From Pegoplata infirma (lineage: Eukaryota; Arthropoda; Insecta; Diptera; Anthomyiidae): a DNA stretch of 64,000 nucleotides. Below are positions 1-11,235 of the stretch, piece by piece. The stretch spans positions 97,675,550 through 97,739,549 of the forward strand of contig OY992536.1 in the NCBI GenBank assembly GCA_963921195.1, given 5' to 3'. The notes under the pieces are model-generated. The model saw only the letters and a list, made by a program, of their open reading frames with translations. It was not told the DNA's origin and ran no database searches. Numbering within the stretch: position 1 is the first letter of the stretch; each line of letters opens with the position of its first letter. The position numbers and the translations under genes are program-made.

Positions 1-363
1 AAATCGAAACACCTAAGGTCAGAAAATAGCATTTTTTATGTGTTTTCTGGTGGATTTTGTGATATATAAATCGAACTTTCCTGGGTATAAAAATGCATCC
101 ACGGGCTAAAATTGGCGAGATAAATTTTTTTTGGAACTTGTTTCGTAATACGAATTATTTTACTTAATTTTTAAAATATTTTTAAAAAATTAAAAAAAAT
201 ATTTTTTTTCCAAAAACCGCGAACTAAATCCGCTTGTAGAGGCCTAAAAGTACCCTCCTAAAATTTTTTCATGATTTTTCCCGTTATCAGCTCGAAAATG
301 CGCGTCGAGTTTTTGCTATTAGTTAACGAGATTCGCAAATATGCATTTCATCGACCCACCCTA
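1..363. mobile_element. Possible right-hand part of a hAT-like element
   Basis: The stretch ends in TCGACCCACCCTA. Read from the other strand this is TAGGGTGGGTCGA, close to the TIR of the complete hAT-like foldback at 45465-47327 (TAGGGTGGCTCG). The left end lies outside the window, so no TSD can be checked. No coding potential is visible. Confidence 0.3.
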
Positions 364-789
364 ATATTAACCCACAGAAGGACCTTTGAATCAGCTTATT
401 CTGAGCTGAAATTTATCTTCGGATCAATTTTATGATGAGTCTTTTCTTAAAGAAAATTAAGCCGAGACATCAATCTAACCATTTTTTTGGCATAAGTGAA
501 CTTAACATTTTGGCTGCCCAAAAATGTCATTTAAGAAGATCAAAGTTACTTATTAAAAACTTTTATACATTTTATACAATTTATTTAACCCGTGCAACGG
601 GTTGCATTTAATTAATACGATTTTTTTATTATCGAAATTTTTTTAACATCAAAATGTTTTTAGGCTGGTGTCTAATTTTAAAAAAGTTTCAGGACGCAAC
701 CTCAGTTTGACTATATTAGCTGTAACTTGGATATTAATTTAACTCGTGGTGAATAAATAGTTTTTCACCAGCTGGTGAATTAAAAGTAA
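364..789. other. Unassigned AT-rich stretch
   Basis: No gene or complete element is recognised. A short hairpin (AACCCG, loop TGCAA, CGGGTT) lies at 587-603. It resembles Helitron 3' hairpins but no CTAG end follows it. Confidence 0.4.
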
Positions 790-1055
790 CACAATTATTT
801 TTCAACAAAAAAAATTTTTTTTTTCATCGAAGATTTTTTTTTATCAATTTTTTTTTATCAATTTTTTTTTCATAAATTTTTTTTCATCAAATTTTTTATT
901 TCATCAATTTTTTTTTCGTCAATTTTTTTTTCCATCAATTTTTTTTTTCATAAATTTTTTTTTGATTCAGTAATTTATTTTTTTCATCAAATTTTATTTT
1001 GTTTATCAAATTTTTTTTTTTTTTTCCATAAAATTTTATTTTTCATCAAATTTTT
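790..1055. repeat. T-rich low-complexity array
   Basis: Degenerate tandem copies of a T-tract followed by CATCAA (TTTTTTTTCATCAA-like units) fill the stretch. Similar arrays lie at 1611-1785 and 2497-2745, each next to a mini-me-like copy, so the array probably belongs to that repeat family. Confidence 0.75.
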
Positions 1056-1610
1056 TATACCCTCCAACCACAGTATGGGGGTATACTCACTTTGTCATTC
1101 CGTGTGTAACGCATCGCAATATCGGTCTAGAACCCCATAAAGTATATATATTATTGATCAGTGGTCCATTCTAAGACATTCTAGCGATGTCCGTCTGTCC
1201 GTCCGTCCATCTGTCCGTCCGTCCATCTGTCCGTCTGTGGAAGACACGATACAGTACAAAGTAAAAGAGCTATACTCCTGAAATTTGCCACGAATATGTC
1301 TAATGGTATTGGGCTGGTTAAGTTCGAACATGTCAAAATCGGATTAGGGGGAAAAAATTCCCCTCTTAAGAACTAAACAGGCCTATGAAAAAATCCATTT
1401 TTTTTATAGGTTTTCTGTACTTTTGCTTAGCAAACGAAACATTTTTATGTCAAAAGAAGTTCAAAGTCTTGCAGTTGGATCCAGAAAGGCTGTCTCCCAC
1501 CGACGTAACCCCCCCCCCCCTCAAAAAAAAAAAAGACACCCCTGTTTTTTTAACGTGTTGTATAAAAGATTCCGTAGAGCCGAATTTAACACTCTCACTT
1601 GTTTTTACAT
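1056..1610 (+). mobile_element. mini-me-like dispersed repeat, copy 1
   Basis: Starts TATACCCTCC, has a short TATATATA run near 1145, a core with TTCTAAGACATTCTAGCGATG, then a (GTCY)n run at about 1190-1240. It ends with a tail around AGCCGAATTTAACACTC near 1575-1605. The (TA)n - core - (GTCY)n order is that of dipteran mini-me retroposons. The small ORFs across it are not conserved between copies and are not called as genes. Confidence 0.7.
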
Positions 1611-1785
1611 AATTTTTTTTTCTACAAATCTTTTTTTTTCATCAAATCTTTTTTTTTCATCAAATTTTTTTTTTATTTTCATAATTTTTTTTTCATCAAT
1701 TTTTTTGTTTCATAAATTTTTTTTTTCATAAATTTTTTTTCATAATTTTTTTTTTCATTATTTTTTTTCCTACAAATCTTTTTAT
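1611..1785. repeat. T-rich low-complexity array
   Basis: Same TTTTTTTCATCAAA-type units as 790-1055, lying between two mini-me-like copies. Confidence 0.75.
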
Positions 1786-2496
1786 ACCCTCCAACTACAG
1801 TATGGGGGTATACTCACTTTGTCATTCCGTGTGTAACGCATTAAAATATCGGTCTAGGACCCCATAAAGTATATATATTTATCATCAGTGATCGATTCTA
1901 AGACATTCTAGCGATGTCCGTCCGTCCGTCTGTCCGTCCGTCTGTCCGTCCGTCTGTCCGTCTGTAGTTAACACGATGCAGTCCAAAATAAAAGAGCTAG
2001 ACTCCCGACATTTGGCACGAATATGTCTTATGTTAATAGGCAGGTTAAGTTCGTAAATGAGCAAAATCGGACCAGGGGGAAAAAAGTTCCCCCTTGAAGA
2101 ACTAAACCAACCTCTGAAAAATACCATATTTTTTCATGATTTTTTGTGTTTTTGTTTAACAAATCCAACATTTTTATGCTACAAGAAGTTCAAAGTCCTG
2201 AATTTGGACCCACAGAATTAGAAAATATAGTTTTTCGGCCCGCCCCCTTTTATGGGCGTGGAATAAATAATTTTTCTTTTTAAATAATGATAAATTTGTA
2301 TTTCTTTAGTGCAAAAAGTATAAGAATTATTTTTTTTTTAACACTTATTTGAGAGGAAATGTGCCCCGCCCCCAATTACTACTACCGATCCCCTCCCCCA
2401 AAAAAAGAAGACGCCCCTGGAATTTTTTTTTGTTTATTTGTATGTTGGAGGGTATAAAAGATTCGGCACAGCCGAATATAACACTCTTACTTGTTT
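1786..2496 (+). mobile_element. mini-me-like dispersed repeat, copy 2
   Basis: Again starts near TATACCCTCC and carries a TATATATA run at about 1870, the TTCTAAGACATTCTAGCGATG core and a (GTCCGTCY)n run at 1917-1965. The same tail (GGAGGGTATAAAAGATTC...CACTCTTACTTG) ends near 2495. Over the shared part it is close to copy 1. Confidence 0.7.
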
Positions 2497-2745
2497 TTCA
2501 TAAAATTTTCTTTTGTCAAATTTTTTATTACATCAAATTTTTTTTATCAATTTTTTTTCTCATCAATTTTTTTACATCACAAAATTTTTCTTTTCATCAA
2601 AAAAAAAATTTTCATACAAATTTGTTTTTTCTCAATTTAAAAAAAAATTGTTTTCATCAAAATTTTTTTTTTTTATAAAAAATTTTTTTCTTTATCAAAA
2701 ACTTTTTTCATCAAAATTTTTTTTCACCAAAAATCATTTTCCTCG
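2497..2745. repeat. T-rich low-complexity array
   Basis: Third array of T-tracts separated by CATCAA-like spacers, following the tail of a mini-me-like copy as before. Confidence 0.7.
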
Positions 2746-2859
2746 TTTTTTAACAAAACGCTTTTTCAACAAGTCAAAATTTTCACATGAAAATTTTCCA
2801 TTTGTTTTTCGAATGTACATAAAACAAGTGACAGGTTAAATTCTTCGGTGCTGAATCTT

Positions 2860-3584
2860 TTATACTCTCCACAATGTAAAATCACTTTTTTGCACTTATT
2901 TTTGCACTCATTTAACAAATGTACAGCTCTTTGGGTTTGGACTGCATCTTGCTTTCCACAAACAGATGGACGGATGTATATAGCTAAAGTGTCTTACACA
3001 GAGAAAAATAAATTTCCAACTGAATTTTTAAGTTGTATCAACTCAAAATTCGGTTGATGCTACTACATTTTGGTGTGTCTAACGAATTTTATAGTTGTTT
3101 CAATAAAAAGACAGTTGTATTAACAAAATTAAATTGTAACTACCGATATTTAGTTGTTTTAATCATAATACAAATGCATCCACCGATTTTTTTTTGCAAC
3201 AACTGAATTTCAGTTGGAAATTAGCAAATTTGTTTTCTGTGTGTAGAAATGGATCAATAGTATATAAACTTAATGGGGTCCTCGACTGATATTTCAATTC
3301 GTTTTGCATGGAATAGCAAAGTAATATAAAACTATTTTTTCTAAAAAAAACTTTGCTTTGGCAAGTACACCCAAATCTTCGGCAAAACATTATCATGATT
3401 TAATGTTTTGGGCAACAGTACAAAATTTGCAGGCATTTTAGTATTCATGCCCACAAAAGGTTGCGGGCCGAACATTTTTTAGTACCCTTTGTTTAAATGG
3501 AGCACTTTGAACTTCTTCTGACATAAAAACGTTGCATTTGTTTTACAATAAATACCAAAAACAAAAAGGGAACTTTTTTCCCCA
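2860..3584 (-). mobile_element. mini-me-like repeat, minus, split by a MITE
   Basis: Reading the minus strand gives the mini-me-like order with a reduced (GTCY)n part. The copy is interrupted at GTCTTA|GAAATGG by the element at 2997-3243. Sequence resembling the copy-2 internal region (ACAAGAAGTTCAAAGTC-like) is seen in reverse at about 3505-3545. Confidence 0.55.
2997..3243. mobile_element. TA-flanked MITE with CACAGAGAAAA ends
   Basis: Left end CACAGAGAAAAATAAATTTC and right end TTTTCTGTGTG are inverted. Both arms carry a TTTCCAACTGAA block. The flanking dinucleotide is TA on both sides (2995-2996 and 3244-3245). Removing the element and one TA restores the continuous mini-me-like sequence. 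TA TSDs are typical of the Tc1/mariner group, but no transposase is present to confirm this. Confidence 0.75.
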
Positions 3585-5075
3585 CGGTACAGAGCTGGAA
3601 CAGAGAACCGACTATATCTCACCACATACGAACTTTGACAGAACCTTCGAAGTCCAAATACAGAGTAAAGAAGACTCTGCGGAAAACTCTGTTATAACAG
3701 AGAACGCGATCTCAATCTTTACGGACGGATCGAAGATGGATACGGGTTGGGGAGTGTACTCTGAATGCCTCGAAATAGGGGCCTCATTCAGACTTCCGGA
3801 TAAGTGTAGAGCTTTCCAGACTTAGGTGCTCTCAATTGGTTAATCCGCGCAGATGAGTATGACCTTCGTCTTACCGACATTTTTGTGGATAGTCTTGTAG
3901 CTCTGAGGCCTAAGAATTGTAAACAATCCCATCGTCGAATCAGTCAGCACACAGTCAAGCTAATCTGGGTCCCTGGACATAGTGGGGTCGCTGGGAACGA
4001 CTTGGCAGATTAATGTGCGAGAAGTGGCAAGGAATCGGTGGGGAGACGTGTAAAGCCTGATATCTCGGTTCATATAGTGGAATTGATGAACGAAATTGAG
4101 GTACTGCGAAATAACTCCCAAATGAAATAAGTCCCAATGAAATAAGTTCCAAGAAAAGTTAATTAACTCCCAACTTTAAAAAATAAAATAACTCCCAAAG
4201 AAAAAATGAAATATGTCCCAATATTTGGGAGGTATTTAAAGTCAAAATAATAACTCCCAACAAAGTTAAAGAACTCCCAATGAAATAAGTGCCAAAAACC
4301 GGCAATGCAAAAAAAAACTTTTAAGAAAAAAGAAATAATAAATGTCACAGATTGAAAATAATTCTCAGCGATATTTCATTTGAAATGAAATAAGTCCCAA
4401 CATTAATGAAATAACTCCCAATGCTAAGAAATGAAATAACTTCTAAAATAATTTCTGTGGGAGTTATTTGATTTGGGAGTTGTTTCATTATGAAAAAACT
4501 TCCAACAAAAATTGTGAAATAAATCCCCAAGCACTGGGACTTAATTCATAATGAAATAAGTCCCAATTCGTATGGAAAAATTTTGGGAGTTATTGCATTT
4601 TATTTTGGGGAGTTATTTTATTTGGGAGTTATTTCACAGTACCCAAAATTGACAGGATATCTGAGAATAGAATGAAGGATGGGTGAATATCACTGACTAC
4701 GTGCAGGATATCGCGAACCATAAGGCCATTGCAAAATCCTAAGAGTACAAAAAGGCTTTTTACTTTTGGCAAACGGCCGATTAGACTATTAGTGGGAGTA
4801 CTTACAGGACACTGTATAATTGGCCAAATTGTCATAAGTATTTCAATTTCTGATAGTAGAGGAGTCAGGAGGAGGAGGAGGAGTCAGTGAAGCACTTGTT
4901 ATGTCCAGGTCTAATGAGAAGTCACCTTAAGCATTTTGGGCAAAAAATTTTCGATGACCTGGATTGCCTAATCGGTGTCTCAATGACGTCTTTAGCAAAA
5001 TATCTTAGAGAATCGAGGTGATTCAAGAAGTAAAATTATTTTGTATCAGAGCGGATTAGGGAAAAGACAATTAAG
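3585..5075 (+). pseudogene. RNase H and C-terminal part of a non-LTR ORF2, decayed
   Basis: Translation in shifting frames gives an RNase H domain: IFTDGSKMDTGWGVYSE near 3715-3765, FVDSLVAL near 3880-3905 and WVPGHSGVAGNDLAD near 3968-4012. A downstream region follows with TGHCIIG near 4805 and a Cys/His-rich tail (SVKHLLCPG) near 4885. This matches the 3' third of the minus-strand element at 36-43 kb. Several frameshifts and stops are present, and the segment that should hold the catalytic Glu seems lost just after CRAFQ. The copy is interrupted at 4100-4644 by a hAT-like MITE. It ends with the family 3' UTR (CACAATGGGCC near 5082). The host element belongs to an I/LOA-like clade, since the RT is followed by RNase H. 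It is inactive. Confidence 0.75.
4100..4644. mobile_element. hAT-like MITE made of repeated AACTCCCAA/AAGTCCCAA units
   Basis: The ends GGTACTGCGAAATAACTCCC and GGGAGTTATTTCACAGTACC are inverted repeats. The interior is an irregular array of the same ATGAAATAAGTCCC/AACTCCC words in both orientations. GAAATTGA lies just left (4092-4099) and AAAATTGA just right (4645-4652), a 7-of-8 match. Removing the element and one copy restores the RNase H reading frame on both sides (NEI before, RISENR after). An 8-bp TSD suggests the hAT superfamily. Confidence 0.75.
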
Positions 5076-5089
5076 GGAAACACAATGGG

Positions 5090-5420
5090 CCTTATGGCTT
5101 CCGAGGTAATTCGCCAAATGGCGAACCTTTGGCAAACGGATGTGTAGCCTATTCTGGGATCACTTACAGGACACTGTATAATTAGCCAAATTGGATGAGG
5201 AGAAGTCAGTGAAGCACTTGTTATGTGAATGTTTTGGTCTGAAGAGATTTTTCGATGACCTGGATTATCTTAACTGTGTCCCATTGACATCTCTAGGAGA
5301 ATATTTTAGAGCATCGGGGTGGTAAAAGAAGTAAAATGTTTTTGTATCAGAGGGAAGTCGGGAAATGACAATTAAGGGAATCACAATGGGCCCTTTCAAC
5401 CTAACCTATATTGCAGATAA
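5090..5420 (+). pseudogene. Second, shorter copy of the retrotransposon 3' end
   Basis: Repeats the C-terminal coding tail of the preceding copy: LTGHCIIG-like in shifted frame near 5165, then SVKHLLCECFGLKRFFDDL near 5212-5265. It ends with the CACAATGGGCC 3' UTR and CAACCTAACCTA near 5398. Together with 4740-5100 it is a head-to-tail duplication of the element's 3' end. Confidence 0.65.
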
Positions 5421-5639
5421 TATATCTGCAATGTGTTATCATAAACGAGTTCTTGATATTACTCTGTTCACCGATTTAGTTGTAATTAGTCGTATTAAAT
5501 TTAAACTAAAAAATTATTTTGAAAACTATATTTTTAAAGCTAACAATAAGTTGTAAAAAAAGATTAGCAATTACAAGTAGAACTAACTTAAATCAATAGT
5601 TTGTTGACCGTCCTTTAAAATTGTTGTTTTGCAGATAGC

Positions 5640-5757
5640 ACGTTTTGAATATAAGCCCTCGATATATATTATGGGGTCCTAGATCGATTTCGGTGCGTTA
5701 CACACGGAATAACAAGTAAGTTTAACCTCATACTGTAGTTGAAGGGTACAAAAATTT
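5640..5757 (-). mobile_element. mini-me-like fragment, minus
   Basis: Contains the reverse complement of the family start: ATGGGGTCCTAGA, GTTACACACGGAAT and a terminal GAAGGGTA. The (GTCY)n part is missing. Confidence 0.6.
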
Positions 5758-6212
5758 AATTTGAATCATTATTTTCGCATCAATTACCTTTACACATAAT
5801 ATTTCATCATATTTTCAAAGAATCAATTATTTCAAAATACACACTCAAAAATATAATTGTGTGCGGGTGAATTTTTGACCGATCATGTCCTATATTTTTT
5901 TAATATGGTGAAGACAAAACGGTATTCGAACCATATAATTTATTGCACTTAAACACTTACAGGCCTAAGTAAACATGATGGATGCCCAAGGAGTGAGTGC
6001 ATCAAAGTAAATACGTACAACATTTTAATCGCCAAATAATAAATAAACTTAAAACGCACTCTTCTTACAACAACAAAAATTAATGGCATAATTGCGGTAA
6101 TTGCGTGAAAAATAACTTCATCATGTCAAAACAACAAGTAAACAGTCAAAAAGACAGGTAAAATGTTTTTGGGCCATCAAAAAAAGCGAAGAAAAGATGT
6201 TGCCAAAAGGAA
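5758..6212. other. Unassigned stretch
   Basis: No ORF, TIR or tandem repeat is recognised. Base composition is less extreme than its neighbours. It may be older single-copy DNA. Confidence 0.4.
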
Positions 6213-6424
6213 TTGTAAAACGAAACACTTGATATACGATGAGTTTTAAACAAAAAGTGGTAGAATCTGTGTGTTTTATAAATCCTTATATATATATAAA
6301 AATGACATGTTAGTTTGTTTGTAAAACGAAACACTTGATATACGATGAGTTTTAAACAAAAAGTGGTAGAATCTGTGTGTTTTATAAATCCTTATATATA
6401 TATAAAAATGACATGTTAGTTTGT
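6213..6424. repeat. 106-bp direct tandem duplication at a Helitron 5' edge
   Basis: The block 6213-6318 is repeated almost exactly at 6319-6424. It contains flanking sequence plus the first bases of the Helitron (TCCTTATATATATATAAAAA), so the start of the Helitron appears twice, at 6283 and 6389. Confidence 0.85.
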
Positions 6425-9033
6425 TTGTTTGTTTGTGTCGCTTTCAGAAAAAAACTACTGAACCGATTCAAATGAAATTTGGCATGTAGATAGTACGTTT
6501 CCTGGAATGAAAACTGGCACCTCGATTGGATGCCCCGCCTCCTTTTACGTCCACTTTTTGTGAATTTCAGATTTTTCAATATATTTGGTTGTTGTACTAT
6601 ATTTAGATGTTTGTTACCGATAAACATGCAATTTGGCATACTAATAGGGGTTTTTGCAAGGATATATATGCCTTCCATCATCTTGATTGGAAGCCACGCC
6701 TCTTTTTACGCCCACTTTTTGTAAATATAAGATCCTTACAAAGGGGCGTGGCATCCTTTGGCTTTTCTGTCTGTCTGTCCACAATCAAGGATTAACGGCT
6801 GAACCGATTTACATGAAATCTTCACCACAGATAGTACTAACCGAGACGGTAACTATAGGCCATAAGAGAGATCGATCGGCCAAGTGGACGTAAAATGCCA
6901 CGCCCCTTTGTATTATATTGAACATTATTTCTGCCTTTTCAGCAATTACACTTAAACGGCTGAACCGATTTTAAAGAAATTTCCACCACATACATCCAAG
7001 CGGGAAATATAGTTCATAATAGGACGGCGATCACACAAAGGGGCGGAAATGCCACGCCCCTTTGTACTTCATTGAAAGTTATTTCTACCTGTCCCGTAAT
7101 CACGCTTAAACGTCTGAACCGATTTTAATGAAAATTTCACCACACATAGTACTTACCCAGGCGGGCACTATGGGTTATAATAGGAGGGCGCTCTGACGGA
7201 TGGGCGTAAAAGTCCACGCCCCTTTGAATTACGTCGAAAGTTATTTCTGCCAGTTCCGCAATCACTCTTAAACGTCTGAACAGATTTTATTGCAATTTTC
7301 AACACAGATAGTATTAACCGAAGCGGGAACAATATGCCATATCAGCACGTTATTGGGCAAAGGCGTTTTAAAATGCCGCTCTTTGTATTAATTTAAAATT
7401 ATTTTTGACTGCCATAATAAAGCGCGTTTGGACAAAGAGACATTAGTTGCATCGCTCTTTTGTACTATACTAAAAGTTGTTTCTGTCAGTTCCGCAATTA
7501 CGCATCAACGGCTGAATCAATTAACATGAAATTTTCGTCACAGATAGTACTAAACGAGGGGGAAACTATAGAACATAAAATGAGCGATCGGACAAAGGGG
7601 CATAAAATGACACGCCCTGTTAAATTTATTGCACCTCTTTTCTGCCTTTTTGGCAATCACGCTTATTCGGCTTAACTGATTTTGAAGAAATTTCCACCGC
7701 AGATAGTACTAACCGAGGCAGGAACTATAGGCCACAAAAGAGTGTGGTTTGACAAAGGGGAGTAAAATCCCACGCTCTTTTATATTACATTGAAAGTTAT
7801 TTCTGCCTGTCCCATAATCACACTCAAAAAATTATGTTAGTAAAATCAATTGAAAATGTCAGTTAAAATAACTACTTTGTAAGTTGTTTTGGGGTCAACT
7901 ACTTTTTCAGTTAAATCAACTTACAATGTTAGTTATTTTAACTGACAAAAAACAACTGACTTATGTAGTAAAAACTACTTACATTTGTAGTTAAAACAAC
8001 TAAAATGTAGTAAAAAAAAAATAATCAATAGATATTTTTTTTTCCAAAAATTTTTCAGATAAAAAATTGAAGACCAAATTTTTCCAAAGTTTTTTTTTTT
8101 TTTAAAAAAGTTGTAAAAAATTAAAAAAAAACGAAAATTTGTATTTATTTTTTGGAAAAAAACTGAAAATTTTTCAGAGATAAAAAAATCAACAATTTAA
8201 AATAACTGTTACTACTTAACTGTTACTACATCACAGTACTTTTTTGTTAGTTATTCAAAAAAACTACTTAAAATAACTAACAGAAATAGTTGTTTGATAT
8301 TTTTCATATAAAAACAACTGACTTTGTAGTTGAAAACAACTAACTACTGTAAAATATACAAACAACTAACATGTAGTAACTTACATAATTTTCTGAGTGC
8401 ATGCTTAAACGGCTTAACCGATTTTAATGGATTTTTCACCACATATAGTACTTCCGAAACGGGAATAATAAACCATAATAGAGCGTGTTTAGACCACGGG
8501 CCGTAAGTTGTTACGCCCCTTTGCACCACACTGAAAGTTATTCTCTGTCTGTTCCGTAATTACGCTTAAACGCCTTAACTGATTTTAATAAAATTTCAAC
8601 ACATATAGTACTTACTAACCGAGGCGGGAACAATATGCCATATAAGCGCGTTATTGGGCAAAGGCGTGTATTTTTGCCAGTTCCGCAATCACGCAAAAAC
8701 GGCTGAGCCAATTTTTAATAACTGACTAACCGATGCGGGCCCATATCAGTGTGCGATCGAACAAAGGGACGTAAATTGCCACACCCATTTATAATATATT
8801 GAAAGATATTTCTGACATATTGGTTATCACGCTTAAACGTAGAGTACTAAACAAGGCGGGAATAATGGGTCATATCAGCGCGAGATCGGACAGAGGTGGT
8901 GTAAAGTAATGCGAAATTGAAATTTTCACCAGATGTAGTGCTAATCGAGGATGCAACCATAGGGCATTACAAACTGTTATTCATTATATAATATTTTTTT
9001 CAACCCGGGCAACGCCGGGTGCGAAACAGCTAG
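6389..9033 (+). mobile_element. Non-autonomous Helitron-like element with internal tandem units
   Basis: The 5' end is A|TCCTTATATATATATAAAAATG. The 3' end is a hairpin (ACCCGG-gcaacg-CCGGGT, 9003-9020) followed nine bases later by CTAG|T (9030-9033). TC...CTRR termini between A and T with a subterminal hairpin define Helitrons. The interior is a decayed array of roughly 150-165-bp units. Each carries GGCTGAACCGATTTTAATG, a TAGTACTAACCGAGGCGGG block and GCCACGCCCCTTTG. No Rep/helicase ORF exists, so it depends on another element. A TA-type MITE sits at 7821-8399. Confidence 0.75.
7821..8399. mobile_element. MITE, TIR CACTCAAAAAATTATGT (family II), copy 1
   Basis: The ends CACTCAAAAAATTATGTTAG and its near-inverse (right end ...ACATAATTTTCTGAGTG) flank an interior rich in TAGTT/AACTA words such as AACTAACATTTGTAG. 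The dinucleotide CA flanks both sides (7819-7820 and 8400-8401). Removing the insert rebuilds the Helitron unit word AATCA.GCTTAAACGG. A second copy lies at 33177-33738. Confidence 0.75.
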
Positions 9034-9229
9034 TTTAATATATGATTAATGATCACACTCTATTTCAAGACGCATGAAATGTTTGTGTTGACGTACGACA
9101 ACTGGTCACCAAAATATGAGACAAAGAAGAATAGCTGGGCAACGCAATAATAAAACATGGCTTACGAATATAATAAACGGTTTAAGCATAATATTAAACT
9201 AAGGACAGTATTCGTGAAACTGAAATAAT
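9034..9229. other. Unassigned stretch between elements
   Basis: No repeat or ORF is recognised. Together with 12446-12835 it flanks the hAT-like element and may be older unique DNA. Confidence 0.35.
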
Positions 9230-9359
9230 GTTGCTACTAGAGATGGGTATATGATCAGATTAGTGCATGATTCATGTGTGAATGTGACTTAAACTCGCGT
9301 GATTGTGAGTGAGAGTAAGTGGGGAAAAATTGCCTGAGTAAGTTTCTTGCATCAAATTT

Positions 9360-11130
9360 TGAGCCTCTTATAAAACTCCTAAGATATTGAATTTTGACAA
9401 CCGACAAATCAGAAAAATCGTGTAGCTCACTAGATCCCAGTGAAGCAAGTCTCTGACCAGAAAGTGGTGTGCTATGGCAGATAAAGTGTTCGATAGTTTC
9501 CAACTGCTCCTCATCCATGCAACTGCGGCAAGTCATTTGAACACACATATAAGACAGTGTCTGTTAATTATAGCAACAACTGTCGAAATCTCTCCTCTTG
9601 GAAGCGATTTAAGCTCACTTGTGCGCTTTTGATTAAGAGAAGGCCAAATCGGTCGTGTGTTTTCACACGTCTATATTTACCCATCTCTGATTAGTCTCTA
9701 TATCGGATCAAAACTGTAGATTTTTCTTGCAAGTTTCTAGAGGCATGCCAACACATTCCAATTCTGTTGTAACCTGTTAAGTAGTTCCCAGTCTAGCAAG
9801 ATCATCAGCTTTGCAATTTTCTGTAATGTCTCTGTGCCCTGAGATCCATATGAGTCGTATGTCAAACTGCTTGGTCATCTCATTTAAAGACGGCAGATTT
9901 TGTTTTCAGAAACTTTGACTACAAGGACTAGACCGTGGCTTGACTGTCAGAATAGATGTTGACCACTGTTGTAGACAATACATTGCAACTCAACCAGTCA
10001 GGCACTTTCTTTTTTTGCAAGCGTCTCTGCCTGGTAAACACTGCAATGATTTGGCAATCTTCAAACCAGGCTCCTCAGAATAAACTCCAAATCACACTTT
10101 TCTGTGCAGTCTCGATCCATCCGTGTTAAAATTTATAGGGACTCCAATACCCCGATTGTCCCTTATCCAAGACTCCCTGGATAGTATCATAGTGGCGCTC
10201 AAAACGACTCAGAGACGAGGCACAGTCCATATTTGACGGTATTTCTATTTTCTTCAAGATCGCGCTATGGCCACAATCGCTGCTAATCCATTTCAGTGTG
10301 CTATTAAGTTGAATATGTCCAATGGTATCTGGTGAAGGAGGATTTTTTTAATGCAGCCGTAGGTGTAGTATGAAGAGCACTAGTGATACACATCGACGCC
10401 ATTCTCTGTACCTTCGTGATCAAGACACAGTTCCCTTTTGTCTCTAAAGCAGGCTACCAGACAATGATTCCATACAGCAGAATTGGACGCTCCACTGCGG
10501 CATAAATTTAACGAACGACTGTAGGGCTAAAGCTCCATTGTTTTCTAATGGCTTTTTTATGGAAATATAAAGGAATCGTTGCTTTTCTCACCCGTTATTC
10601 AATATTATGCCTGAAATTCAACTTCCTATCTAGAAATAATCTTGGTTCCATCTAAGACGGCGATTTCAGTGCCGTCCGGAGAAGTAGGATCAAAAGCAGC
10701 AGTCTTATTTTTCCTTGTAAATAAGACAAGCTCTGTTTTACTTGGATTAACTCCCAGACCATTGAGACAGATCTTTCAGAGAACTCCTGAAGAATGTCCC
10801 TTAATGTTGGCAATTGCTTTTCCTTTACCGTTATCGCGACATCGTCACCATATGCCACAACATGACAACCACGTGCTTCTAGAGAGAGCAGCATGGAATT
10901 CAGTGCCAAAGAAGCGGCGAAAGAATACCTCTCTGTGGGTTGCCCCTATTGACAAATCGAAACGCTCTCATTTCAGAAGTTATTTGTAAGTAGATTTTCC
11001 ACCATTAAAACGATCCCACGCTTTACTGCCAGACTAGACAATGCCTCAATTATCGAGTCTGGGATGACATTATTAAAAGCCCCCCCTATATCAAGAAAGG
11101 CCACCAGTGTACTTCTTCCATCATTTTTTT
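9360..11130 (-). pseudogene. Decayed non-LTR ORF2 (RT and RNase H), minus
   Basis: On the minus strand from 11130 downwards the RT words are LVAFLDI and AFNNVIPDSIIEALSSL (near 11105-11030), then NRGNPQRGILSPLLW (near 10955-10905), then LLSLEARGCHVVAYGDDVAI (10895-10835). The usual YADD is YGDD here. RNase H remnants follow, and then the Cys/His tail CRSCMDEEQLETIEHFICHS (about 9545-9475). Many frameshifts and stops break it. It is closely related to the copy at 36-43 kb but keeps the central RT stretch that the other lacks. It is 5'-truncated and sits inside a hAT-like element. Confidence 0.8.
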
Positions 11131-11235
11131 AAGAAAAAATAAGACAGACTAATCGGTCCGAAAACCTTTCGAACTGTGTAAAATTTTCCAACAAATCCAA
11201 ATTATATTAGATTTTAGTTAATATATTTTTTTTTG

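Noticed and set aside
587..603. Helitron 3' hairpin CCCGTGCAACGGG
   Set aside because: No CTRR terminus follows at the expected distance and no matching 5' end is seen.
1188..1240. CRISPR-like short repeats (GTCCGTCTGTCC) and other arrays
   Set aside because: There is no repeat-spacer pattern. It is the (GTCY)n tract of a mini-me-like element in eukaryotic DNA.
1385..2839. Several 70-110-codon Phe-rich frames
   Set aside because: They read through T-rich low-complexity arrays and mini-me-like copies and are not conserved between copies.
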